Below the pieces are notes generated by a model. It worked only from the letters and a program-made list of their open reading frames with translations, was not told where the DNA came from and did not search any database. From positions 1 through 17,746 of the forward strand of contig WUAJ01000027.1 of assembly GCA_009827215.1 (NCBI GenBank): a DNA stretch of 17,746 bases, read 5' to 3'. Shown here in pieces: positions 1-6,369 of the stretch (position 1 is the stretch's first letter; each line of letters starts with the position of its first letter). A program made the translations under genes and the position numbers. Origin of the DNA: Phycisphaeraceae bacterium (GTDB lineage: Bacteria > Planctomycetota > Phycisphaerae > Phycisphaerales > UBA1924).

Positions 1-359
1 GGTGCAGCGCCTGCATCAAAACCGCAAACCTCTTCACCAAACACGATAAACAACGCGGACTCCTCGAATGCGTCAATATCCGCGAGCAGGATGACCAACG
101 GCTCAAGCTCATCAGCCTCGATCCCGAAACCCTCACCACCTCGCTCCACACGCGCCTGCCTGATGGAACAGTCCACGCCGGTCCCGAAGCGATCCGCCAA
201 GCGTTTGAGGCGCTGGGACGCAAGCGCAGCGCGTCATGGACCGCGCTTCCCATCATCCGTCCGATTGTTGATTTCTGCTACCGAATCTTCGCCCGCAACC
301 GCCTCAAGTGGTTCGCCACCCACCAGTGCACAGACGGCTCCTGCAAAGTCAACCACTAA
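1..359 (+). CDS. DCC-family (DUF393) thiol oxidoreductase, 3' part only
   Basis: The reading frame is open from the left edge (codons start at base 3) to a TAA at 357-359, leaving 118 residues of a protein whose start lies outside the window. The first visible residues are CSAC. In the DUF393/DCC family this CxxC follows a conserved Tyr-Asp-Gly, so only about 10 N-terminal residues should be missing. The C-terminal part has the family's aromatic/basic segment (DFCYRIFARNRLKWF), followed by two more cysteines near the end. The family is named for putative thiol-disulfide oxidoreductases; substrates are generally unknown. Its stop codon overlaps the stop codon of the opposing OsmC gene by four bases. 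Family assignment rests on motif order and length. Confidence 0.8.
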   Translation, partial: CSACIKTANLFTKHDKQRGLLECVNIREQDDQRLKLISLDPETLTTSLHTRLPDGTVHAGPEAIRQAFEALGRKRSASWTALPIIRPIVDFCYRIFARNRLKWFATHQCTDGSCKVNH

Positions 360-763
360 TCCTCGAGCACGCTCTGGACCTGCAACCCATTGGTGATCGT
401 CTTCTGCACCGGACACGCGTTGGCGATCTCTTTCAATCGCGCCCGCTGCGTGTCATCCAGATCACCCTCAAAGCTCAGCGAGATCTCAATCAGCTCCGGC
501 TCACCGCGTCCATTGGGGCGCGAGTGCTCAAGGTCCAAACGCACAGACTGCAGGTCCCACCCCTTCCGCTCCGCGTACATCCGCACTGTGATCGCTTTGC
601 ATGCGCCGAGAGATCCCAGCAGCAGTGCGTACGGATCGGGAGCCATGTCCGCGCCGCCCAATGAGCCGGGCTCATCGAGAAAAAAAGTATGCCCACCCGA
701 TTCAACCGTTGTCCGATACGGCTCAGTTCCAATGGTTACAGTCGCGGTCTTGTGTGTGCTCAT
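356..763 (-). CDS. OsmC family protein (peroxide/thiol stress)
   Basis: A 135-residue protein with the OsmC fold signature. The first redox cysteine is Cys55, in LGACKAITVRMYAERKGW, and the second is Cys117, in ACPVQKTI. OsmC/Ohr proteins use this cysteine pair to reduce organic hydroperoxides. This sequence is nearer the general OsmC-like branch than Ohr, so the exact substrate is open. The ATG overlaps the TGA of the upstream zinc-ribbon gene as ATGA (760-763), a layout typical of translational coupling. It is the last gene of a minus-strand operon and ends by running four bases into the stop of the convergent DCC gene, with no terminator hairpin visible between them. Confidence 0.9.
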   Translation of the reverse strand: MSTHKTATVTIGTEPYRTTVESGGHTFFLDEPGSLGGADMAPDPYALLLGSLGACKAITVRMYAERKGWDLQSVRLDLEHSRPNGRGEPELIEISLSFEGDLDDTQRARLKEIANACPVQKTITNGLQVQSVLED

Positions 764-1458
764 ACCGAAGTAAACTCCGGATCGTGCAGATTATTCAGTC
801 GCTCAATCAACTCATGATCGTCCGCGATGGACTCTCCTCGCATTAACCGAATCAACCCGCCCTGCACCATCGGGAGATCATCGCGCTGACAACGGAATCC
901 CCCGGAGAGCAGCACCTCGCGCTTCCCGCGCTCGTCGAACTGCACCACACTCATCGATGCCCACACCCGACTCACAGGCTTGAGCACCACCCCAGGATTC
1001 ACGCCATCCCACGCACGAAACTCACGCGCGCTCGGATCCGCACCCACGGGCCAACGCGAGAACCCGCCTTGCACGAAAGTGAAGAACTCGGACCCAACAC
1101 CCTTCTTGCTCGGACTCGTCAGCGCCATCCCGACGACCCCAGCGATCAACGCCGCGAGGATGACCAGCGCGATGATCGGAGAGTTGATAAACAGGATCGC
1201 GATCAAGTTCCCATACAAGAACGCAACGATCGCGATCACGATCCACACCGCGCGTCTCCACGTAGGTCCAGCAGATTTCTTCGCAACCCCCGCGATCTGC
1301 AAGCCGCTCAATCCATGCTCAAACGGCAGCCCACACTCCGGACATAAACCGGGCGCGGGAATCCCCTCTAAGGGATACCCGCACCCGAGACAGTCTTCTG
1401 GACGCTCCACGACACGCGGGAACGCCAGCAGTTCTTTCTTCTTTTTCTTCTTCGCCAT
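760..1458 (-). CDS. Membrane protein with N-terminal zinc ribbon
   Basis: A 232-residue protein. After a very basic start (Met-Ala then six lysines) it has a rubredoxin-like zinc ribbon, CLGC at 23-26 and CPEC at 39-42. Two hydrophobic segments (about 70-88 and 90-112) predict two membrane passes, followed by a soluble domain of about 120 residues. Small ribbon-plus-membrane proteins of this type are common in Phycisphaerae, but I know of no assigned function. The start lies 14 bases after the stop of the DUF5684-like gene and the stop overlaps the OsmC start, so all three are probably one transcript. No clear Shine-Dalgarno sequence precedes the ATG. Confidence 0.75.
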   Translation of the reverse strand: MAKKKKKKELLAFPRVVERPEDCLGCGYPLEGIPAPGLCPECGLPFEHGLSGLQIAGVAKKSAGPTWRRAVWIVIAIVAFLYGNLIAILFINSPIIALVILAALIAGVVGMALTSPSKKGVGSEFFTFVQGGFSRWPVGADPSAREFRAWDGVNPGVVLKPVSRVWASMSVVQFDERGKREVLLSGGFRCQRDDLPMVQGGLIRLMRGESIADDHELIERLNNLHDPEFTSV

Positions 1459-1472
1459 CTGCGACTACAGCA

Positions 1473-1865
1473 TCAGCCCGCCGATGGACCTTGGTACTCC
1501 GCATCACCGAATCCCAGGATCGGGATAAAGATGAAGCTGAGCAAGATCATCCCAACAGCGAAACCAATACCCTTACCAAACGATTTCGCGAGATCGACCA
1601 AAAGGATGATCCAGAAGATGAAGTTCAGGTACGGAATCAGAAGCAGGATCACCCACCACCCAGGACGTCCAGCGATCTTGCACATGATGTACGAGTTGTA
1701 GATCGGGATGATCGCCGCCCAACCAGGCTGCCCCGCCTTCGTAAACATCTTCCAGAACCCAGCGATCACAATGATGATGATCGCGAGATAGATCAACAAG
1801 AAGATTCCCATTCCGATAGCGCCCGCAGCTCCGCCGCCGCCTTGTTGTGCAAGTGTTGTGAACAT
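1473..1865 (-). CDS. DUF5684-like small membrane protein
   Basis: A 130-residue protein starting at ATG 1865, chosen because AAAGGGG lies about 8 bases upstream; the frame could extend to 1904 but without a ribosome site. A Gly/Ala-rich N-terminus leads into three hydrophobic stretches (about 18-38, 70-92, 99-118). Between the first two is the motif KAGQPGWAAIIPIYN (43-57) followed by GRPGWW, characteristic of DUF5684, a family of bacterial membrane proteins often annotated next to signal peptidase genes. The molecular role is unknown. It heads an apparent operon with the zinc-ribbon protein and OsmC. Confidence 0.75.
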   Translation of the reverse strand: MFTTLAQQGGGGAAGAIGMGIFLLIYLAIIIIVIAGFWKMFTKAGQPGWAAIIPIYNSYIMCKIAGRPGWWVILLLIPYLNFIFWIILLVDLAKSFGKGIGFAVGMILLSFIFIPILGFGDAEYQGPSAG

Positions 1866-1921
1866 CCAGTGTTCCCCTTTCATCATGACATAACAGCGCA
1901 CCACATCGGCACACCGATACC

Positions 1922-1930
1922 ACTATACCA
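1922..1930 (-). promoter_or_regulatory. Candidate extended -10 promoter for the DUF5684/ribbon/OsmC operon
   Basis: On the minus strand the bases read TGG followed by TATAGT, an extended -10 motif (TGN-TATAAT with one mismatch). No good -35 box sits 17 bases upstream, as expected for extended -10 promoters. The predicted start, near 1915, falls inside a perfect 5-bp inverted repeat ATCGG-CACA-CCGAT (1905-1918), which could be an operator or a 5'-end hairpin. This is inference from motif match only. Confidence 0.4.
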
Positions 1931-2001
1931 AAAGTCAATATCGGCTAACCCGCACCCGAATCAGCCAGTTTTGATCGCCCCAAGAACGACTAGAAACCCA
2001 A

Positions 2002-2493
2002 TCAAGCCTCGGAATCGTCCCCAGAGCTTGATTCAGACTTCCCGTTTCCCTTGCACGCGCCGGACAATCCGCCGCCCACCATCGCGCCGAGCACGCCGAT
2101 GATCGGCTCCGTGATGTACATCCAGGTCGGCGCCAGTGCCTTCATCATCGCTTCCATGTTCGGCGTATCACCAGTCCGCACCATGTCCTCGGCAGGGACT
2201 TCCTTCTTCATCTGCGCAAACGCGTTGAGCGATCCGAGCAACACCACGAGCAGGATCAACGACCCCACGGCCCCCTTGGTCTTCCCGATCTTCCCGCACA
2301 CCCAACCCCCAACCACGGCCGCGACAATCGAGGTCGCACCCCACACAACGAGCCAAGCCGTGGTGACCTCATAGGTCCCCGTTTCAAACGCCTTGTCCGC
2401 GCCCATCGCGAAGTACGCACCAGTGAGCCCACCCATCACCACCACCGCCATCGCGACATATCCAAGAATCACAGCCAGTATTTTGCGTCCCAT
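2002..2493 (-). CDS. Small integral membrane protein, function unknown
   Basis: A 163-residue protein starting at ATG 2493, supported by AGGAG seven to eight bases upstream; the frame is open to 2544 but that extension lacks a ribosome site. Four hydrophobic segments (about 5-28, 43-66, 76-93 and 127-146) predict four membrane helices. A soluble loop at 95-126 is rich in Met and acidic residues, and the C-terminal tail is Ser/Asp-rich. Glycine-rich helix motifs (GGWVCGKIG, GAMVGGGLSGACKG) suggest tight helix packing. I do not recognise a named family. It is separated by 136 bases from the next minus-strand gene, so it is probably transcribed on its own. Confidence 0.7.
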   Translation of the reverse strand: MGRKILAVILGYVAMAVVVMGGLTGAYFAMGADKAFETGTYEVTTAWLVVWGATSIVAAVVGGWVCGKIGKTKGAVGSLILLVVLLGSLNAFAQMKKEVPAEDMVRTGDTPNMEAMMKALAPTWMYITEPIIGVLGAMVGGGLSGACKGNGKSESSSGDDSEA

Positions 2494-2544
2494 GTGGAGT
2501 CTCCTGTAGTTGAATCTGTGTACGGTATCAAAGTGTGAACGCAA

Positions 2545-2677
2545 ACGCCCGTCATCATTTTTTCTATCAATACATCCTCGTTTTTACACGAATAACAGCA
2601 TTTTTGCAATTTTGTTTATTTCTTTTATTGCGTTTATTTCGATTAGACGATATACTTAGCCAAACGGAGACCTTGCC
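2545..2677. other. Very AT-rich intergenic stretch at the edge of the toxin-antitoxin island
   Basis: The 60 bases from 2581 contain only 14 G or C (my count), against about 38 of 60 in a sampled line of the flanking thiC gene. The stretch has long T runs and contains the antitoxin promoter. It marks the left limit of a compositionally distinct segment that extends to about 3730. I see no direct repeats or att-like duplication that would define an insertion boundary. Confidence 0.6.
2628..2656 (+). promoter_or_regulatory. Promoter of the antitoxin-toxin operon
   Basis: TTGCGT (2628-2633) and TATACT (2651-2656) are separated by exactly 17 bases. The -10 hexamer matches the sigma-70 consensus in five of six positions and the -35 in three of six. 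The predicted start is near 2663, leaving a short leader with GGAG at 2666-2669, eight bases before the antitoxin ATG. Antitoxins of this type usually repress their own promoter; no strong palindrome was found over these boxes. Confidence 0.55.
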
Positions 2678-3130
2678 ATGCTTGCAGAAAGATCCCTACC
2701 AGACACAATTCCATCCGAAGCGGATATCCGGCTTGCTCAAGATTCAGGCGAACGGCTTAGCCGCGTGGTATCCAAGGGGCACACGCTCAGGCTGACTACA
2801 GAGATAGACGAACCACAAACTGTAGAAATCCCAGCAGAGGCAGCACAACTTCTTGTTCATTTGCTTAAAGAGATGGGCAAAGGAAATGCAGTCACCATGA
2901 TTCCAATCCACGCTGAATTAACAACTCAGCAGGCTGCAGATCTACTCGGTGTTTCACGGCCATTCGTAGTGAAAGAAATCGAACTGGGGAATCTCCCAGG
3001 TCACAAAGTTGGCAAACATCGAAGAGTTCGGTTTGAAGATCTTGTGGCTTATAAGCGACGGATGGATGCTGATCGGCAACAAGCTCTTGATGAGTTATCT
3101 GCACTTGATCAGGAACTTGGACTCACTTAA
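2678..3130 (+). CDS. Antitoxin with excisionase-type helix-turn-helix (HTH_17-like)
   Basis: A 150-residue protein with a good ribosome site (GGAG, spacing 8). Residues 1-75 form an N-terminal region with a short beta-like segment (HTLRLTTEID) and an amphipathic helix (about 53-66). Residues 81-127 are a winged helix of the excisionase/MerR type: LTTQQAADLLGVSRPFV, then GNLPGHKVGKHRRVRFEDL. The C-terminus (130-150) is a charged helix. It lies 26 bases before a PIN-domain gene in the same direction, the standard antitoxin-then-toxin order. HTH_17-type proteins paired with PIN toxins are a known arrangement, though less common than ribbon-helix-helix or AbrB VapB partners. Codon use and GC content differ from flanking genes, suggesting horizontal acquisition. 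Binding of the PIN protein is inferred from context. Confidence 0.82.
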   Translation: MLAERSLPDTIPSEADIRLAQDSGERLSRVVSKGHTLRLTTEIDEPQTVEIPAEAAQLLVHLLKEMGKGNAVTMIPIHAELTTQQAADLLGVSRPFVVKEIELGNLPGHKVGKHRRVRFEDLVAYKRRMDADRQQALDELSALDQELGLT

Positions 3131-3143
3131 CAACCAATTCGCA

Positions 3144-3156
3144 TATACTCGCCACT
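3144..3156 (+). promoter_or_regulatory. -10-like hexamer placed for a leaderless toxin transcript
   Basis: TATACT (3144-3149), identical to the antitoxin's -10 box, ends seven bases before the toxin ATG at 3157. No Shine-Dalgarno sequence precedes the toxin. A start at the A of ATG would give a leaderless mRNA in addition to the bicistronic one. No convincing -35 box is present at 17 bases (TTAACA at 3127-3132 is too close), so this is tentative. Confidence 0.3.
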
Positions 3157-3729
3157 ATGCATAGCCATTTCACAGTTATATTTGATGCCTGTGTGTGCTA
3201 TCCTGTTCATTTGCGAAATATCTTGGTGCAACTTGCTACGACTGGCTTGTTCAGAGCTAGGTGGACTGAAGAAATTCACGACGAATGGATTCGAAATGTT
3301 TTGGCGAACAACCCAAAGATAACGCAAGATCAACTGAGCAGAATACGCGAGCTAATGAACCGTTCTACCCCCGATTGCTTGGTAACGGGATACGAATCAC
3401 TAATTGGCGGTCTCAATCTTCCAGATCCTGATGATCGACATGTTCTAGCCGCAGCGATTCGATGCCATGCTGCTGTTATCGTCACAACTAATCTGAAAGA
3501 CTTTCCCAACGATGTTCTTGAACCGCTTGGAGTCATTGCCCAACACCCAGACGAGTTTATTACAAACCTACTCGACCTTGATCAGGAAGCGGTACTTGAT
3601 TCAATAAAGACCATGCGGATGCGCCTGAAAAATCCACCAATCACAGCTGACGAACTGCTTAATATACTGAATGGTCAAGAACTAACAGAAACAGTCTTGA
3701 AAATTCAAGACCAAACAGAATCTATCTGA
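3157..3729 (+). CDS. PIN-domain ribonuclease toxin (VapC-like)
   Basis: A 190-residue protein. The PIN fold is shown by IFDACVCYP (Asp10), the helix HDEWIRN (Glu43), LPDPDDRHVLAAAI (Asp92/Asp93) and IVTTNLKDFP (Asp115). Together these are the four acidic residues that bind Mg2+/Mn2+ in PIN nucleases, which cleave tRNA, rRNA or mRNA in characterised VapC toxins. The domain occupies about 5-128. A further 60-residue helical C-terminal extension (about 133-185) makes it longer than the usual 130-residue VapC, closer to the PIN_3-type branch. It follows the HTH antitoxin by 26 bases. GC is low: 26 of 60 bases in the line starting 3241. All catalytic residues are intact, so it looks functional. 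The RNA target is unknown. Confidence 0.85.
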   Translation: MHSHFTVIFDACVCYPVHLRNILVQLATTGLFRARWTEEIHDEWIRNVLANNPKITQDQLSRIRELMNRSTPDCLVTGYESLIGGLNLPDPDDRHVLAAAIRCHAAVIVTTNLKDFPNDVLEPLGVIAQHPDEFITNLLDLDQEAVLDSIKTMRMRLKNPPITADELLNILNGQELTETVLKIQDQTESI

Positions 3730-3752
3730 TCGAATTTTTCATAAAAGGCAAG

Positions 3753-5762
3753 TCAAATCAACCGATCCTCACTCGAAATACCATGCGCCGGTGCCGTGTT
3801 GAGTTGGACCAGGACCTCCCCTTGCCGCTCGATCGCTTCGTCCGCATCGACATAATCCGAGTGACACGACGCCTTCTCGCCATCCCCCGCGCCCACGGCT
3901 TTCTTCGTCTTGCTCGCGAGCTTGTGGATTTCCTCCGGAGGGAGGTACCCACGCTGCTCGAGGATCTGCTGCTGCTCCGCAGTCAGCGCCGCGGATTTGA
4001 CGGGCTTCCCGCGCTCGAACCCCTCCGCTTTCCCAGATTGGAACTCCTGGATCTCCTTGCTGATCCGCACGCTGCACCAGTCGTGCCCGCACATCGCGCA
4101 GAAGTCGGTATCGACATCCATGTCCTCGTCGTGGTACGCGCGAGCCGTGTCCTCGTCGAAAGCGAGCTCGAAGTGTTTGTTCCAGTTGAGCGCCGCGCGT
4201 GCCTTGGTCAGCTCATCATCCCAGTCGCGCGTCCCTGGAATCCCCAGCGCCACATCCGCGGCATGTGCCGCAATCTTGTACGCGATACACCCTTCCTTCA
4301 CATCACCCTTCTTCGGAAGACCGAGGTGCTCCTTGGGGGTCACATAGCACAGCATCGAAGCGCCGTGGTACGCGATGCTCGTCGCGCCAATACAACTGGT
4401 AATGTGGTCGTATCCAGGGAACACATCCGTCACCAGTGGTCCGAGCACATAGAACGGCGCCCCGTGACAGAGACGACGCTGCAGCTTCGCGTTGTACTCG
4501 ATCTGATCAAACGGCACGTGCCCCGGCCCTTCGACCATCACCTGCACGCCGCGTCTCCACGCGCGCTCGGTCAGCTCACCGATCACCGCAAGCTCACCAA
4601 GCTGCGCCAGATCCGTCGCATCCGCGAGCCCACCGGGACGCAAGCCGTCACCGATCGAGAAGCTCACATCGTGCTCACGCATGAGATCACAGATCTGATC
4701 CCACATCGTGTACATGATGTTCTCTTTGTTATGCACGAGCATCCACTTCGCGAGCAGCGACCCACCACGCGACACGATCCCGATCGCACGCTTCTTGACA
4801 AACTTCAGATGCTCGCGCTTCACGCCCGCGTGGATCGTGAAATAGTCCACGCCTTGCTTCGCTTGATGATGCAAGGTTTCCATGATGAGCGTTTCATCGA
4901 GGTCCTCGATCTTCTTCCCGATGATCATCGAGTAGATTGGCACCGTCCCGATCGGAACCGTCGAGTGCTCAATAATCGCCGCACGGCACGCATCGAGATC
5001 ACCGCCCGTAGACAAATCCATCACCGTGTCCGCGCCCCACTTCTCGGCCCACTGCAGCTTCTCGACTTCTTCTTCCGTCCCCGACGAGATTGGCGAAGCG
5101 CCCATGTTCGCGTTGACCTTGGTCTTGCTCGCGCGACCGATCGCCATCGGATCAAGGTTCTTCGCGAGGTGCGCGCGGTTCGCCGGGATGATCAACCGAC
5201 CTGCCGCGATCTCATCGCGCACCTGCATCGCCGATAAATGCGGCTCGCGCTCCGCGACCCGCTCCATCTCCGGAGTGATGATCCCCAGCCGCGCCGATTC
5301 GAGCTGCGTGATCGGAGAGAACCCCTCCGGAGTCACCACACGCCGGGTCACCCCCAGCGCATCGGTAAAGGTGTGCACATGATCGGGAGTCTCGTCGTTC
5401 GCATCGCATGCACTATCAACAGTCTCAACCGACCATCCATCGGGAAGGAAGTCCCACGCGGTTTTCTTCGACGGCGCCGGCATCCCAGGCGTATCAGGAG
5501 ACGAGAACGAGTACGCCCCACCAATATCCGCCTTGTGCGCAAAGCTACCTGGAGTTGGCACCTCCGCATCGCTCCCAGGATTGAACGCGCCATGAACAGG
5601 CAGCATGAACTCCGACCCATCAATCGCCGGCGATCCCTGCACAGTGCGGAACGCGCTCCGCATATCCGCCGCGGACTTGTACTTGCTCGTCAGCGCCGCC
5701 GCCTTCCCGGCCGGGGAAGTAATCGAAAGATGCTCAGGGTTCGTTTTGGGATACGTGGTCAT
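3753..5762 (-). CDS. thiC: Phosphomethylpyrimidine synthase ThiC
   Basis: A 669-residue radical-SAM enzyme that converts aminoimidazole ribotide to hydroxymethylpyrimidine phosphate in thiamine synthesis. Signature stretches are GRASKTKVNANMGASP (209-224), the core around TIHAGVKREH (309-318), SRGGSLLAKW (331-340), MVEGPGHVPFDQIEYN (409-424) and the atypical C-terminal [4Fe-4S] motif CAMCGHDWC (555-563). The start is ATG 5762, with GGAG six bases upstream; an in-frame GTG at 5774 overlaps that ribosome site and is rejected. The tail after the cluster motif is about 106 residues, longer than the roughly 60 I recall for E. coli ThiC, and ends acidic. A TPP riboswitch precedes it. The 3' end faces the PIN toxin gene 23 bases away with no clear terminator between. 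Confidence 0.98.
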   Translation of the reverse strand: MTTYPKTNPEHLSITSPAGKAAALTSKYKSAADMRSAFRTVQGSPAIDGSEFMLPVHGAFNPGSDAEVPTPGSFAHKADIGGAYSFSSPDTPGMPAPSKKTAWDFLPDGWSVETVDSACDANDETPDHVHTFTDALGVTRRVVTPEGFSPITQLESARLGIITPEMERVAEREPHLSAMQVRDEIAAGRLIIPANRAHLAKNLDPMAIGRASKTKVNANMGASPISSGTEEEVEKLQWAEKWGADTVMDLSTGGDLDACRAAIIEHSTVPIGTVPIYSMIIGKKIEDLDETLIMETLHHQAKQGVDYFTIHAGVKREHLKFVKKRAIGIVSRGGSLLAKWMLVHNKENIMYTMWDQICDLMREHDVSFSIGDGLRPGGLADATDLAQLGELAVIGELTERAWRRGVQVMVEGPGHVPFDQIEYNAKLQRRLCHGAPFYVLGPLVTDVFPGYDHITSCIGATSIAYHGASMLCYVTPKEHLGLPKKGDVKEGCIAYKIAAHAADVALGIPGTRDWDDELTKARAALNWNKHFELAFDEDTARAYHDEDMDVDTDFCAMCGHDWCSVRISKEIQEFQSGKAEGFERGKPVKSAALTAEQQQILEQRGYLPPEEIHKLASKTKKAVGAGDGEKASCHSDYVDADEAIERQGEVLVQLNTAPAHGISSEDRLI

Positions 5763-5793
5763 GGACAACTCCACAGTTCAGTGCACCGGGAGC
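5763..5793 (-). promoter_or_regulatory. Likely expression platform of the thiC riboswitch (ribosome site and anti-SD)
   Basis: The ribosome site GGAG (5769-5772) could pair with GCUCC in the leader (complement of 5789-5793), giving a five-pair helix with one G-U that hides the site. No terminator with a U run lies between aptamer and ATG, so control is more likely at translation initiation than at termination. The pairing is my inference by eye; no folding was run. Confidence 0.4.
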
Positions 5794-5819
5794 ATGCGCG
5801 ACAGTCCATACACAAACGA

Positions 5820-5907
5820 CCATCTGCATTCCCTCCGCCGGTGCGAGCCGGATCAGGTTCAACGGGTCCATCTCAGCGAGCCTCCAAGCCCGCGCCCCGT
5901 GCAGTGG
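5820..5907 (-). ncRNA. TPP riboswitch (THI element) upstream of thiC
   Basis: The minus strand carries the conserved thi-box elements in order: GGGGCGCGGGC near the 5' side, GCTGAGAT, then GACCCGTTGAACCTGATC and a 3' GGAGGGAATGCAGATGG. The ends pair as P1: CCA plus CTGCA on the 5' side with TGCAG, a bulged A and TGG on the 3' side. These are the hallmark TPP aptamer sequences (CUGAGA, ACCUGAUC, GGGAAUGCA-like core). Thiamine pyrophosphate binding is expected to lower thiC expression. The aptamer ends 57 bases before the thiC ATG. Confidence 0.96.
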
Positions 5908-5910
5908 TCC

Positions 5911-5916
5911 ATTGTA
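5911..5916 (-). promoter_or_regulatory. -10 box of the thiC promoter
   Basis: TACAAT on the minus strand matches the sigma-70 -10 consensus in five of six bases and ends seven bases before the CTGCA arm of riboswitch P1. The RNA would therefore begin essentially at the first base pair of the aptamer. It sits between the stop of the upstream HEAT-like gene (5925) and the aptamer, so thiC is a separate transcription unit. No strong -35 box is seen. Confidence 0.5.
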
Positions 5917-5924
5917 GCAGATAT

Positions 5925-6356
5925 TCAGGGCTCGAAATGCTGCTGATCAAAGGGCAGGCCCAGTGCGTTATTCACATTGTGCAGCCCCCGCTGGGCCTCC
6001 TCAGCAACCTCTGGATCTGGATCAGTAAGCAGCTTGGTAAGTGATACCCCAGCATGGACATCTCTGTGCATAGCAATCAGATAGATCGCTTGCATCCGAA
6101 TCTTTGGATCCTCGTGCTTCAGGTGCTGTTCAGTTGCCAACCTAAGTTCGTCCGCGGGTTGAAAGATCGAAAGTAGACGAAGACCCTGATATATCTGTTC
6201 ATCATCTTGGCTTTGTAGCATGGACAACGCATTGCGCTGCGTTGATTTGCTTGGTGGGTGGTGTCGATAAGTCAGCACCTTGTAGACGAAACCAACAAGT
6301 ACTACAAGAAAGGCGATAGCAAAAATCGTGATCCAAGTTTGCTTGGTGGATTTCAT
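5925..6356 (-). CDS. Membrane-anchored HEAT-like repeat protein
   Basis: A 143-residue protein. A single hydrophobic segment (about 8-27) after a short basic N-terminus predicts a signal anchor. Residues 40-127 are paired amphipathic helices of the HEAT type, with recurring patterns such as HEDPKIRMQAIYLIAMHRD and DPDPEVAEEAQRGL. HEAT-type repeats serve as protein-binding scaffolds; no enzymatic motif is present. It follows the cytochrome c gene by 13 bases on the same strand, so it probably belongs to that operon, although no Shine-Dalgarno site is evident. ATG 6356 is chosen over the upstream TTG at 6362. Local GC is lower (28 of 60 in the line at 6181) than in its neighbours. Confidence 0.65.
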   Translation of the reverse strand: MKSTKQTWITIFAIAFLVVLVGFVYKVLTYRHHPPSKSTQRNALSMLQSQDDEQIYQGLRLLSIFQPADELRLATEQHLKHEDPKIRMQAIYLIAMHRDVHAGVSLTKLLTDPDPEVAEEAQRGLHNVNNALGLPFDQQHFEP

Positions 6357-6369
6357 TTCCAAAACTAGA

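Noticed and set aside
1425..1458. A-rich lysine run at the start of the zinc-ribbon gene as a programmed slippage site
   Set aside because: The run is interrupted by G at most codons, with no heptamer slippery motif or downstream structure, and the zero frame gives a complete protein.
3725..3770. Possible terminator or insertion-boundary repeat between the PIN toxin and thiC
   Set aside because: Only a 5-bp GATCG/CGATC pairing with a long loop is present, and GATC is abundant everywhere. No flanking direct repeat was found.
3783..5237. 484-residue open frame on the plus strand
   Set aside because: It lies entirely antisense to thiC, is Arg/His/Leu-rich in the way shadow frames of GC-rich genes are, and has no recognisable domain.
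5763..5774. GTG start four codons upstream for thiC
   Set aside because: The GTG overlaps the GGAG ribosome site that serves the ATG at 5762.
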